Below are positions 16,160 through 23,722 of a stretch of DNA of 64,000 nt, in pieces. The notes beneath the pieces are model-generated. The model was not told the DNA's origin. It did not search any database and saw only the letters and a list, made by a program, of their open reading frames with translations. Every line of letters starts with the position of its first letter. Positions within the stretch are counted from its first letter, which is position 1. The DNA is from Uruburuella suis (GTDB taxonomy: Bacteria > Pseudomonadota > Gammaproteobacteria > Burkholderiales > Neisseriaceae). The position numbers and the translations under genes were made by a program. The stretch is taken from contig NZ_SLXE01000011.1 of assembly GCF_004341385.1 (NCBI RefSeq), positions 1-64,000 on the forward strand, given 5' to 3'.

Positions 16160-16560
16160 GCAATCGGTTCGGCTAGGGAAACAAGATGGTTAAACAAGGC
16201 TTCGTTCAAATCGGTGGCGCGGCCGGTTTGGCCGCTCACCGGCACTAAGGTGAGCTCGGCTTCTACCACGCTTTTATCGCTGCCGGCCAGCACGATGTTT
16301 TGTGTGAGCAGCACTTGGCGCGGCTGCACATCACGGATGTGGCTGTTTATCTGCAACACATCACCGGCGGTGCTGGGACGGCGGTAGCGGATGTCGATGC
16401 GCGCCACCACAATCATGTCGCCCTGCAAAAGCGGCAAGAGTTGGTGTTGCTCGAAATAGGCCCAGCGGGCTTCTTCGAGAAATTCGAGATAGCGCGCATT
16501 GTTAACATGGCCGTAGCCGTCGAGATGGTAGCCGCGGATGCGGATGGTGGTGGGGTTCAT
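16156..16560 (-). CDS. acyl-CoA thioesterase, hotdog fold (YbgC/FadM-like)
   Basis: A 134-aa hotdog thioesterase. The opening RGYHLDGYGHVNNARYLEFLEEARW is the 4HBT family motif; the usual catalytic Asp is present in HLDGYGHVNN. It hydrolyses short or medium acyl-CoA thioesters. The ATGA overlap with tlpA and short gap after the preceding gene show it is part of the mla transcription unit. Its contribution to lipid homeostasis is inferred. Confidence 0.85.
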   Translation of the reverse strand: MNPTTIRIRGYHLDGYGHVNNARYLEFLEEARWAYFEQHQLLPLLQGDMIVVARIDIRYRRPSTAGDVLQINSHIRDVQPRQVLLTQNIVLAGSDKSVVEAELTLVPVSGQTGRATDLNEALFNHLVSLAEPIA

Positions 16561-16582
16561 AAATAGGCCGTCTGAAATCGAT

Positions 16583-16945
16583 TTAATTTAAGGTGATGGC
16601 TTGAAAGGCTTCGCGCTCCAAAGGCTCGGCCGATAAATCGGTGATGATGGTGGAGAGCTGGATGTCGAACCATTCGTTGAAAATATCGGGGTGCAAATCG
16701 GGCCATTGGCGCTCGTCCTCACACCAATCGGCCAATTCGGCAGCGAAAATATCTTCGAAGCGCGCTTCGATTTCTTCCCACACTTCATCGGCGCTGTCGC
16801 AAGGGTTGACCAGATAGGCGTTGGCATCAGCTTGCAAATCTTCAAGCTCGATGTCGCTTAAATCCACATCGGGCAAAGATTGCAGCCAGCGCCAAAAAGG
16901 CTCCAGCGGCATCAATAGAAATACGCTGCGGTTGATTTCATACAT
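16583..16945 (-). CDS. conserved acidic hypothetical protein
   Basis: A 120-aa strongly acidic soluble protein (MYEINRSVFLLMPLEPFWRWL... with many D and E), with no signal peptide or membrane segment. I do not recognise the family. The start is chosen at MYEINRS with AAGGAGCACG just upstream. It lies between mlaA and the thioesterase, likely in the same transcript after a DUS. Confidence 0.6.
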   Translation of the reverse strand: MYEINRSVFLLMPLEPFWRWLQSLPDVDLSDIELEDLQADANAYLVNPCDSADEVWEEIEARFEDIFAAELADWCEDERQWPDLHPDIFNEWFDIQLSTIITDLSAEPLEREAFQAITLN

Positions 16946-17111
16946 GGTCGTGCTCCTTGTGGCAATGCAATGCTTAACGAATGCATCATAATGGCAAAAC
17001 GGTGCCAAGTCATCTGTTTGATGCGGCAGAGGTGAAAAAGCAAGGCGGGTTGCCTTGCTTTTTCAGACGGCCTAGATAAAAACAGGCTGCTGTGATTGCG
17101 CTTATGTTTTC

Positions 17112-18053
17112 TCAATATTGCAGGCGGCTGTCGGGCTGCCACAGGCCTAGCATAATGCCTTCATCATTAGGGAGGGCGGTTTCCAGGCTGATGGGCTGTG
17201 AGCCGGCTTGAGGCTTTTCAGCCGGCTGCATTTCGATCGGCTCATAATCGGCGGCCGCAGGGGCGATGCTTGGTGCAGCCGGGGCGTTTGCGGCATCCAG
17301 CTGCGGCAAGGCGGCTTCATTACCATCGCCGCTGCCGACCAAGTCGTCGATGTCGATATTGTCATCTTCGCCGTGCGGCAGAGTGCCGCCCACTTGCTGG
17401 GTGCGCAAACGCATATAGACATCACGCATATAGGCATATTTATCTATCGCGGCGGAATCGAGGCTGTCGGTAAGATCGAGCAGGCTCTCGCGCGTGTTGA
17501 CGGCATTGATGGCTTTGCTGCTGATGCGCACGGCCGTGCTGTGAAAAATGGTGTTGTCCAGCGGATAGGCGGCCACGATGGTGGTGCCGACGCTGTCGCG
17601 CACGGTTGAGGGGCCTGTGAGCGGATACACAAAATAGTTGCTGTTTTTCCAGCCCCATGAGGCAAAGGTGTCGCCCAAGGTGTTTTTATTGTTGGGCATT
17701 TCGCCCGCGCCGGCGATGTCGATCAGGCCGCCGAGGCCGAAGGTGGTGTTGATGCCCACACGCACCAAGTCTTCGCTGGCGCGCTTGATGTCGAGACGCA
17801 AAATATTGCTGCCGAAGCTGACCACATCGCGCAGATTGTTGTAGAAATTGCTCACGCCGGTGCGTACCGGGCTGGGTGTCACGGCACGGTAGCCGCGCAC
17901 CACGGGCGTGAGCACGTAGCGGTCGGCGGTGTCGTTTACCTTAAACATAAAGCGGTTGTAGCCTTCGTAAGGGTCGGCCGGGTTGCTTTCTGCCCAGGCG
18001 CTTGTGCTGGCGGCCAAAGCCAGCGCCACGATGGCGGCGGTGCGTTTATTCAT
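17112..18053 (-). CDS. mlaA: MlaA, outer-membrane lipid asymmetry protein
   Basis: A 313-aa VacJ/MlaA homologue. A Sec signal ends near ASTSAWA, then NPADPYEGYNRFMFKVNDTADRYVLTPVVRGYRAVTP is the family signature. MlaA removes misplaced phospholipids from the outer leaflet and passes them to MlaC. There is no lipobox cysteine, unlike E. coli MlaA, so it is a soluble or porin-bound form. The C-terminal 80 residues are an acidic, proline-rich low-complexity tail. In E. coli mlaA is unlinked; here it is inside the mla operon, overlapping mlaB by 8 bases. Confidence 0.92.
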   Translation of the reverse strand: MNKRTAAIVALALAASTSAWAESNPADPYEGYNRFMFKVNDTADRYVLTPVVRGYRAVTPSPVRTGVSNFYNNLRDVVSFGSNILRLDIKRASEDLVRVGINTTFGLGGLIDIAGAGEMPNNKNTLGDTFASWGWKNSNYFVYPLTGPSTVRDSVGTTIVAAYPLDNTIFHSTAVRISSKAINAVNTRESLLDLTDSLDSAAIDKYAYMRDVYMRLRTQQVGGTLPHGEDDNIDIDDLVGSGDGNEAALPQLDAANAPAAPSIAPAAADYEPIEMQPAEKPQAGSQPISLETALPNDEGIMLGLWQPDSRLQY

Positions 18054-18330
18054 GTCGGGCAATCTGTGTGTCGATTTCGTAAAGCTCGGCCAATGCCAGC
18101 ACCGAGGCGGGAATGTGGCGCAAGGTGATGGCGCCCTGCTTGAGGCGCAAGGCGCTCAGCAGCAGCGAGAGGCAGGCGGAATCGGCCTGCGCCACGCCGG
18201 TTAAGTCGAGCGTGTGCACTTCTTTCAGACGGCATTGCTGCTCAAAACGCTCATAAGCGGCGCTGCTCACGGTTTTCACGGTGATGTCGCCGCCCAAATG
18301 CAGCACCTGCTCGCGGATTTCGGTGTTCAT
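18046..18330 (-). CDS. mlaB: MlaB, STAS-domain subunit
   Basis: A 94-aa STAS domain protein (TLDLTGVAQADSACLSLLLSALRLKQGAITLRHIP), the cytoplasmic regulator that stabilises MlaF dimers in the MlaFEDB transporter. SACLS corresponds to the STAS loop serine. Position between mlaC and mlaA is as in other beta-proteobacteria. Confidence 0.9.
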   Translation of the reverse strand: MNTEIREQVLHLGGDITVKTVSSAAYERFEQQCRLKEVHTLDLTGVAQADSACLSLLLSALRLKQGAITLRHIPASVLALAELYEIDTQIARHE

Positions 18331-18332
18331 GT

Positions 18333-18938
18333 TTATTTGCTGCCGTTTTTGGCTTTCAATTCGGCAATTAAACCGTCAATGCCTTTGCTTTTGATGGTTT
18401 CGCCAAACTGATTGCGATACACGGTCACCAGGCTGGCGCCTTCCACGGCCACATTATACACGCGGTAGCGGTTGCCGCTCTGATAAGTGGTGAAATCCAT
18501 ATTGGCCGGCTGGGCGTTTTGGCCGGCGGGCTTCACTTCCACACGCACCACCACTTCTTTGCCGTCGCGGTTGACAACGGGGTTGTCTTTCACCACCACG
18601 TTGGCATTTTTAAATTTCAGCATGGTGCCCGAATAAGTGCGGATCAGCAGGGTTTGGAATTCTTTGGTGAGCGCCTGCTTTTGCGCATCGGTGGCTTGGC
18701 GCCACGGATTGCCCACGGCCAGCGCGGTCATGCGCTGGAAATCGAAATAAGGCATGGCATAAGTTTCGGCTTGACGGCGCACGGCGGCATCGTTGCTGCC
18801 GTTGGCTTTTTGCAGAATGTTCAATACTTCGGTGGCGTTGCTGCGCACTTGGCTCACGGCTTGGGCGGGCGTGGCAAAAGCCATGCTGATGCTCAACACG
18901 CCGATGCTTAGGGCGCTCAATAAGGCTGATTTTTTCAT
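18333..18938 (-). CDS. mlaC: MlaC, periplasmic phospholipid carrier
   Basis: A 201-aa MlaC/Ttg2D protein. A signal peptide ends ATPAQA. VRSNATEVLNILQKAN, MPYFDFQRMTALAVGNPWRQATDAQKQALTKEFQTLLIRTYSGTML and FGETIKSKGIDGLI are family blocks. It ferries phospholipid between MlaA and the MlaFEDB complex. Confidence 0.92.
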   Translation of the reverse strand: MKKSALLSALSIGVLSISMAFATPAQAVSQVRSNATEVLNILQKANGSNDAAVRRQAETYAMPYFDFQRMTALAVGNPWRQATDAQKQALTKEFQTLLIRTYSGTMLKFKNANVVVKDNPVVNRDGKEVVVRVEVKPAGQNAQPANMDFTTYQSGNRYRVYNVAVEGASLVTVYRNQFGETIKSKGIDGLIAELKAKNGSK

Positions 18939-18961
18939 GTGGGTTCCTTTATTTTTCAGAT

Positions 18962-19471
18962 TCAGTGTGTGTTGGGTTCGCCGCTGCCGCCTTCTTCAGC
19001 GGGCTTGGCGCTGCCTTCGGTAAAGCTGGTCATCAGCCTGCCGATTAAGTTTTCCAGCACCATGGCCGAGCTGGTGATGCTGATGGTGTCGCCGGCGGCC
19101 AAATGCTCTTCATCGCCGCCTTGGGTGAGGCCGATGTATTGCTCGCCCAAAAGGCCGGAGGTGAGAATTTGCGCGCTCACGTCGCTGCTGAATTCATAAG
19201 CGCTGTCTAAATTGATGCTCACTTTGGCCTGATAGGTTTGCGGGTCGAGCGCGATGCTGTCTACACGCCCCACGAGCACGCCGGCGGCTTTCACCGGCGC
19301 TTTGGTTTTCAGGCTGCCGATATCGGTGAATTCGGCATACACGGTGTAGGTTTTGCCCGAGCTGCCGGCCAGCGCATTGCCGCCGGCCACGCGGAACGAC
19401 AAAAAGCCGATGGCCACCACGCCCAGCAGCACAAACAAACCTACCCAAAATTCCAAAACACTTTTTTTCAT
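18962..19471 (-). CDS. mlaD: MlaD, MCE-domain membrane protein
   Basis: A 169-aa protein with one N-terminal membrane helix (about 8-26) and an MCE domain (YTVYAEFTDIGSLKTKAPVKAAGVLVGRVDSI, ILTSGLLGEQYIGLTQGG). MlaD hexamers form the periplasmic lipid channel on the MlaFEDB transporter. Confidence 0.92.
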   Translation of the reverse strand: MKKSVLEFWVGLFVLLGVVAIGFLSFRVAGGNALAGSSGKTYTVYAEFTDIGSLKTKAPVKAAGVLVGRVDSIALDPQTYQAKVSINLDSAYEFSSDVSAQILTSGLLGEQYIGLTQGGDEEHLAAGDTISITSSAMVLENLIGRLMTSFTEGSAKPAEEGGSGEPNTH

Positions 19472-19475
19472 CGTA

Positions 19476-20252
19476 TCACTCAGTAAACATCAATGCGGTT
19501 AAAATAAAATCCAATGCCAGCACGGTGAGTGCGCTCGACACCACGGTGCGGGTGCTGGCGCGCAAAATGCCCTCGGATGTGGGCACGCAGTGAAAACCCT
19601 GGTGCACGGCAATCAGCGTCACCGCCACGCCGAACACGGCAGATTTAATCAGGCCGTTGAGCACATCGTAATCAAACGAAATATTGCTCTGCATTTGCGA
19701 CCAAAAAATGCCGCTGTCGAGCCCCAGCCATTGCACGCCGATCAAATAAGCGCCATACACACCGGCCACATTGAAAATTGAGGCCAAAAGCGGCATGGAG
19801 AGCACGCCTGCCCAAAAACGCGGCACCACCACGCGCGCCACCGGATTCACCGCCATCACATTCATGGCCTCAAGCTGCTCGGTGGTTTTCATCAGGCCGA
19901 TTTCGCTGGTCATCGCACCGCCGGCGCTGCTGGCAAACAAAATCGCCGCCAACACCGGCCCCAATTCGCGCAACAGGCTGGCCGCCACCATATAGCCCAA
20001 CACATCGGCCGATTGAAATTTCGCCAATTGCGTGTAGCCCTGCAAACCCAGCACCATGCCCACAAACAGGCCGGACACGGCCACAATCAGCATAGAGAGC
20101 ACGCCGGCAAAATACACTTGCCGCAGGGTGAGGCGGCCGCGCGTGAGCGCCGTGCCCGACTGCGCCAGAATCTGCCCCAAAAAAAGGCAGACGCTGCCGA
20201 GCGCGCGGATAAAATCGAGGGTTTTCGCCCCTATGGTTCGGATAAAGTTCAT
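19476..20252 (-). CDS. mlaE: MlaE, permease subunit
   Basis: A 258-aa MlaE/YrbE permease with five or so hydrophobic segments. The signature LRELGPVLAAILFASSAGGAMTSEIGLMKTTEQLEAMNVM is the conserved MlaE loop that docks to MlaF. The start at MNFIRTIG is preferred to a TTG 15 bases upstream. An unusual inverted DUS pair precedes it. Confidence 0.92.
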   Translation of the reverse strand: MNFIRTIGAKTLDFIRALGSVCLFLGQILAQSGTALTRGRLTLRQVYFAGVLSMLIVAVSGLFVGMVLGLQGYTQLAKFQSADVLGYMVAASLLRELGPVLAAILFASSAGGAMTSEIGLMKTTEQLEAMNVMAVNPVARVVVPRFWAGVLSMPLLASIFNVAGVYGAYLIGVQWLGLDSGIFWSQMQSNISFDYDVLNGLIKSAVFGVAVTLIAVHQGFHCVPTSEGILRASTRTVVSSALTVLALDFILTALMFTE

Positions 20253-20278
20253 GTGTTCAATAATCAATGGTTTGCTTT

Positions 20279-20316
20279 TTCAGACGGCCTTAATTTGATC
20301 AAGAGGCCGTCTGAAA
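20279..20316 (-). repeat. DUS inverted pair inside the mla operon
   Basis: The inverted AG-DUS copies lie between the mlaF stop and the mlaE start. On the transcribed strand the hairpin is followed by AAAAAGCAAACC, with no U-run, so it should not terminate the operon efficiently. Confidence 0.65.
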
Positions 20317-20319
20317 CAT

Positions 20320-21117
20320 TCAGCCCAGCAAGTCTTGCTGCAAAGTGGTGGCGGCCGGATAACGGAAAGCCACTGGCCCGTTGGGCTCGCCGTGCACAAA
20401 CTGGTGCACCCAGGGCGAATCGAGCTGGCGCATCTCTTCAGGGCTGCCGGAAAACACCACCTCGCCGTGTGCCAGAAAAATCACTTGGTTCACAATAGCC
20501 AGCGATTGCTCGATGTCGTGGCTCACCATCACGCTGGTGGAGCGCAACGCATTATTGATGCGGCTGATTAAATGGGCAATCACGCCCAGCGAAATCGGGT
20601 CGAGGCCGGTAAAAGGCTCGTCGTAAAGCATGATTTCCGGGTCGAGCGCGATGGTGCGCGCCAACGCCACCCGCCGCGCCATACCGCCGGATAATTCAGA
20701 CGGCATCAGCTTTTCCACGCCGCGCAGGCCGACGGCATTTAATTTCAAAATCACCAAATCGCGAATCACTGCTTCGGGCAGCCGGGTTAATTCGCGCATC
20801 GGAAAAGCCACGTTGTCAAACACCGACAAATCGGTAAACAGCGCGCCATGCTGAAACAGCACGCCCATGCGGCGGCGGTGTTCGTATAATTCGGCCGCGC
20901 TAAATGCGGCCACATCTTTACCCTCTACCAACACCTGCCCCTGCTGCGCCCGCAGCTGGCCGGTAATCAGGCGCATCAGCGTGGTTTTGCCGCTGCCCGA
21001 GCCGCCCATAATGGCCGCAAAATTACCCTGGGCAATCTGAAAATTCACATTGCTCAGAATCGGGCGCTCGCCATAGGCAAAAGCCACATCTTTTAATTCG
21101 ATAAAAGGGGTAGTCAT
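20320..21117 (-). CDS. mlaF: MlaF, ATP-binding subunit
   Basis: A 265-aa ABC ATPase: Walker A GGSGSGKTT, signature LSGGMARRVALAR, Walker B IMLYDEPFTGLDP and H-loop SHDIEQS. It hydrolyses ATP to drive lipid movement through MlaE/MlaD. The start at MTTPFIEL is chosen; the extra eight residues upstream lack a good ribosome site. It is the first gene of the long operon. Confidence 0.92.
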   Translation of the reverse strand: MTTPFIELKDVAFAYGERPILSNVNFQIAQGNFAAIMGGSGSGKTTLMRLITGQLRAQQGQVLVEGKDVAAFSAAELYEHRRRMGVLFQHGALFTDLSVFDNVAFPMRELTRLPEAVIRDLVILKLNAVGLRGVEKLMPSELSGGMARRVALARTIALDPEIMLYDEPFTGLDPISLGVIAHLISRINNALRSTSVMVSHDIEQSLAIVNQVIFLAHGEVVFSGSPEEMRQLDSPWVHQFVHGEPNGPVAFRYPAATTLQQDLLG

Positions 21118-21397
21118 CGGGCGGAATCGGGCGTTCTTCAAAGTGTTGTATTTTAATGGTTTGCTGTGGGTGCCGCAAACGTTCAGACGGCTTTTGCGTG
21201 AAAAAATACATCATTGTATGTAAATTGCTGATATTGCTTTATTTCAAGTGCGAGGAAAAAATACCACACTTTTGTGCGAGCCGGCATGAAAAGGTGTAGT
21301 AAAATTTCATATGAATAAAACGGCGGTGCTGAAGCATGGCTGAATGGATATGCAATTGAAATAATTGAGGGTTTGTGTTTTCAAGGCTTTGAAAATC

Positions 21398-21455
21398 AAA
21401 CAGGCCGTCTGAAAATGCGTTGCTTGGTTTAGCTGCGCTTTCAGACGGCCTGTTT
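21398..21455 (-). terminator. ada-alkB operon terminator (DUS hairpin)
   Basis: AAACAGGCCGTCTGAAA and its inverse flank a 25-base loop just after the small downstream gene. The remaining 280 bases between mlaF and here contain no recognisable gene; mla promoter elements are presumably there, but none is clear enough to call. Confidence 0.6.
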
Positions 21456-21457
21456 GC

Positions 21458-21610
21458 TTACTGGGTAACTTTCTGATTATTGGCCGTATTGCCCGAATAG
21501 GCAAACAGCGCTTTCAAAGCAAACGCCAATGTTTCCGCATCCACAATGCCGAGCACATGGCGGCTGTCGTAAAGTTGCAGCAGAAACCCCGCCATTTCCT
21601 TATTGCTCAC
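21458..21610 (-). CDS. small protein encoded after alkB
   Basis: A 50-aa open frame starting GTG, with GTGA overlapping the alkB stop and GGGGGA just upstream, a classical coupling arrangement. The product reads VSNKEMAGFLLQLYDSRHVL and continues to IVDAETLAFALKALFAY, amphipathic and non-repetitive. I do not recognise the family. An internal ATG at codon 6 is an alternative start with AAGGAA before it. Confidence 0.45.
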   Translation of the reverse strand: MSNKEMAGFLLQLYDSRHVLGIVDAETLAFALKALFAYSGNTANNQKVTQ

Positions 21611-22233
21611 TCCCCCATCACCCGAAACGTCAAACTCACCCTCGGCTCGTGCACTTTGGTGCTTTTCATCACTGCGTGCAGCCAATGGCGCTGGGTGTTG
21701 CCGCGCATCACAATCAGCTGGCCGTGTTGCAGCAGCATTTCGCGTTTTTCCTGCGTGCGTTTGTGTTTGAAGGCGAATTTGCGGGTGGCGCCGAAGCTCA
21801 GCGAGGCGATGGCGCTGCCCGGTGCCAGCTCTTTTTCGTCGTCGCTGTGCCACGCCATGCCTTGTGTGCCGTCTGCATAAAGGTTGAGCAGGCAGGAATT
21901 GAACTGCGCGGGGCTGACGGCGGCAAGCTGGGTTTCTACCATTTGTTTGATGTCGAGCAGCAGCGGCTGCCATAAAAGTGCGGTGCGGCGGATGCCGGAA
22001 TAAGTGTAGGCAAACGCGCGTTCGCCATACCACGCCACTTGGCGCGCGGTGGTGCGGTGTTGGCCGAACACCACCGCTTCATCGTGCCGCCAGTCGATTT
22101 CGGCCAGCAAAGTGCGCAGATATGCATCGGCTTGCGCAGACGGGAACACGATGCCGTAGTCGTTTACCGTGCCGTCATAAGGCAGCAGATTATCGCTTGG
22201 TTGCGGCGCGAAGCCGAATAAATCCGCCATCAT
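21607..22233 (-). CDS. alkB: AlkB-family 2-oxoglutarate/Fe(II) dioxygenase
   Basis: A 208-aa dioxygenase that repairs N1-methyladenine and N3-methylcytosine in DNA or RNA. GMAWHSDDEKEL holds the HxD iron ligands, HWLHAVMKS the distal His, and EPRVSLTFRV the Arg pair for 2-oxoglutarate. NLYADGTQGMAWH and LLWQPLLLDIKQ match the AlkB group close to ALKBH2/3. It starts within the ada stop codon (ATGATGA), so the two repair genes are coupled. Confidence 0.9.
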   Translation of the reverse strand: MMADLFGFAPQPSDNLLPYDGTVNDYGIVFPSAQADAYLRTLLAEIDWRHDEAVVFGQHRTTARQVAWYGERAFAYTYSGIRRTALLWQPLLLDIKQMVETQLAAVSPAQFNSCLLNLYADGTQGMAWHSDDEKELAPGSAIASLSFGATRKFAFKHKRTQEKREMLLQHGQLIVMRGNTQRHWLHAVMKSTKVHEPRVSLTFRVMGE

Positions 22234-23066
22234 TCTGCCGCCTGTGCCGGTGCCAATTCTTTGGCCAACAAAGCCATTTTGCGGCCGCGTTGCCAGCGGT
22301 AGCCGCCGATAATGCCGCTTTCGCGAATCACGCGGTGGCAGGGAATCAGCACCGCCACCGGATTGCTGCCCACCGCACTGCCCACGGCGCGGGCGGCGTT
22401 GGTTTGGCCGATGGCCGCGGCGATGCTGCCATAGCTTTTCAGGCAGCCTGAAGGAATCTGCAACAGCGCCTGCCACACTTTAAGCTGAAACGGCGTGCCT
22501 TTTAAATGCAGCGGCACCGTGTCGGGCGCGCCCCCGCCAAACACCGCCAAAGCGCGCGCGTGCAAAGGGCTGGCTTGCTGCACCCGCTCGGCAGCGGGAT
22601 ATTCCGCCGCCAAATCGGCCAAAGCCTGCGCGCGCTCGTCGGCAAACGCCATAAAACACACGCCTTTTGCCGTGGCCGCCACCAGCACCTCGCCAAACGG
22701 CGTGGGCGCAAACGCATAATCAATGCGCAGGCCGGCGCCGCCGCTTTTGTATTCGCCCGGCGTCATCCCCTCGATGTGCACAAACAAATCATGCAAGCGC
22801 CCGCCACCCGAAAGCCCCGCCTGCCACGCCGCCTCCTGCACACTGCCTTGCTGCTGCAACACCTGCTTGGCATGTTTGATGCTGATGTGCTGCAACATCT
22901 TTTTCGGGCTCACCCCCGCCCACGCCTGAAACTGGCGCTGCAAATGCGCCGCGCTCACATGCACTTGCGCCGCCACCGCCGCCAACGAAGGCTGCTCCTG
23001 CGCGTGGTCGTAAAGGTATTCAATGGCCGCCGCCATGCGGGCAAATTGGATTTGTTCGCTGTTCAT
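22230..23066 (-). CDS. Ada-like regulator / O6-methylguanine-DNA methyltransferase
   Basis: A 278-aa protein with an AraC-type helix-turn-helix at residues about 10-105 (LAAVAAQVHVSAAHLQRQFQAWAGVSPKKMLQ) and a C-terminal methyltransferase. It has the active site IPCHRVIRESG plus the arginine-finger region SYGSIAAAIGQTNAARAVGSAVGSNP. The N-terminal zinc domain of E. coli Ada, which senses methyl phosphotriesters, is absent. Induction by alkylation must therefore differ. A Simonsiella-type DUS (TTCAGGCAGCCT, 22438-22449) is inside the gene. Confidence 0.88.
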   Translation of the reverse strand: MNSEQIQFARMAAAIEYLYDHAQEQPSLAAVAAQVHVSAAHLQRQFQAWAGVSPKKMLQHISIKHAKQVLQQQGSVQEAAWQAGLSGGGRLHDLFVHIEGMTPGEYKSGGAGLRIDYAFAPTPFGEVLVAATAKGVCFMAFADERAQALADLAAEYPAAERVQQASPLHARALAVFGGGAPDTVPLHLKGTPFQLKVWQALLQIPSGCLKSYGSIAAAIGQTNAARAVGSAVGSNPVAVLIPCHRVIRESGIIGGYRWQRGRKMALLAKELAPAQAAE

Positions 23067-23159
23067 CGTGCTGCTCCTGCGGTTTATTTAAAGCCATGCT
23101 AAAACAAATTCAAAATAGAAACGACCCGATTCTTGCGGTTTTGAAGAAAATATGGAAAT

Positions 23160-23211
23160 AAGGCCGTCTGAAACCGCACTTTGCTTTAAACAAGTGTTTT
23201 CAGACGGCCTT
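23160..23211. repeat. extended DUS hairpin at the left edge of the defence block
   Basis: An inverted AG-DUS pair has a loop reading ACCGCACTTTGCTTTAAACA. The CCGCACTTT loop motif recurs only in hairpins at 27230, 28021 and 33237. Confidence 0.7.
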
Positions 23212-23722
23212 AGTTTTTACTTCTGCATCTTTGCTGAACGGGATAACAAACATTTTTCCGGAGCAATATACTGCCTGCAAAGAGCCGGAAATACCCCGTG
23301 CTCATCACACAAGTCCATCGTCAAGGCTTGCAATTTATTTTCCACACAGACAACTGACACTCAATCGCCGCCTTTTCCGATAACGCCCACCCCCTAAAAA
23401 CGAAATAGCCAGCATCATGCGCACCATACTGCCGCTGTTGCCCGAGCACCAAGAATGTGCCGGGCTGGAGATTGTATGTGTACCGTACCTATTAAGCACA
23501 AAACTCACTCCTGTGTTGGTGATCTTTCAGATGGCATTTTGCTTTTGGGCGAGTCAAAAAGAATATCGCTTAAATCTTAGTCAAGAAACAGAATTATTAT
23601 ATTTACATGATGAGATACAAAAAGCAGTATTTATATGAACCAGCATTTATCTATGAAGGCTATTTTCTCCTTGCCAACCCTTGCTTTTTTTAGCAGCGTA
23701 ATTTTGACCTACCACCGCTTTT
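23212..23722. other. non-coding or decayed stretch upstream of the HerA 3' end
   Basis: About 510 bases hold no convincing gene. A 73-codon plus-strand frame (23417-23638) starting MRTILPLLPEHQECAGLEI has no recognisable domain and no clear ribosome site; it may be chance or a remnant. Base composition shifts from GC-rich to AT-rich around 23480, marking the edge of imported DNA. Confidence 0.4.

Noticed and set aside
20279..20316. Terminator inside the mla operon
   Set aside because: No U-run follows the hairpin in the direction of transcription.
23417..23638. A 73-codon plus-strand frame left of HerA
   Set aside because: No domain, weak start, falls at a composition boundary; kept only as part of a non-coding note.
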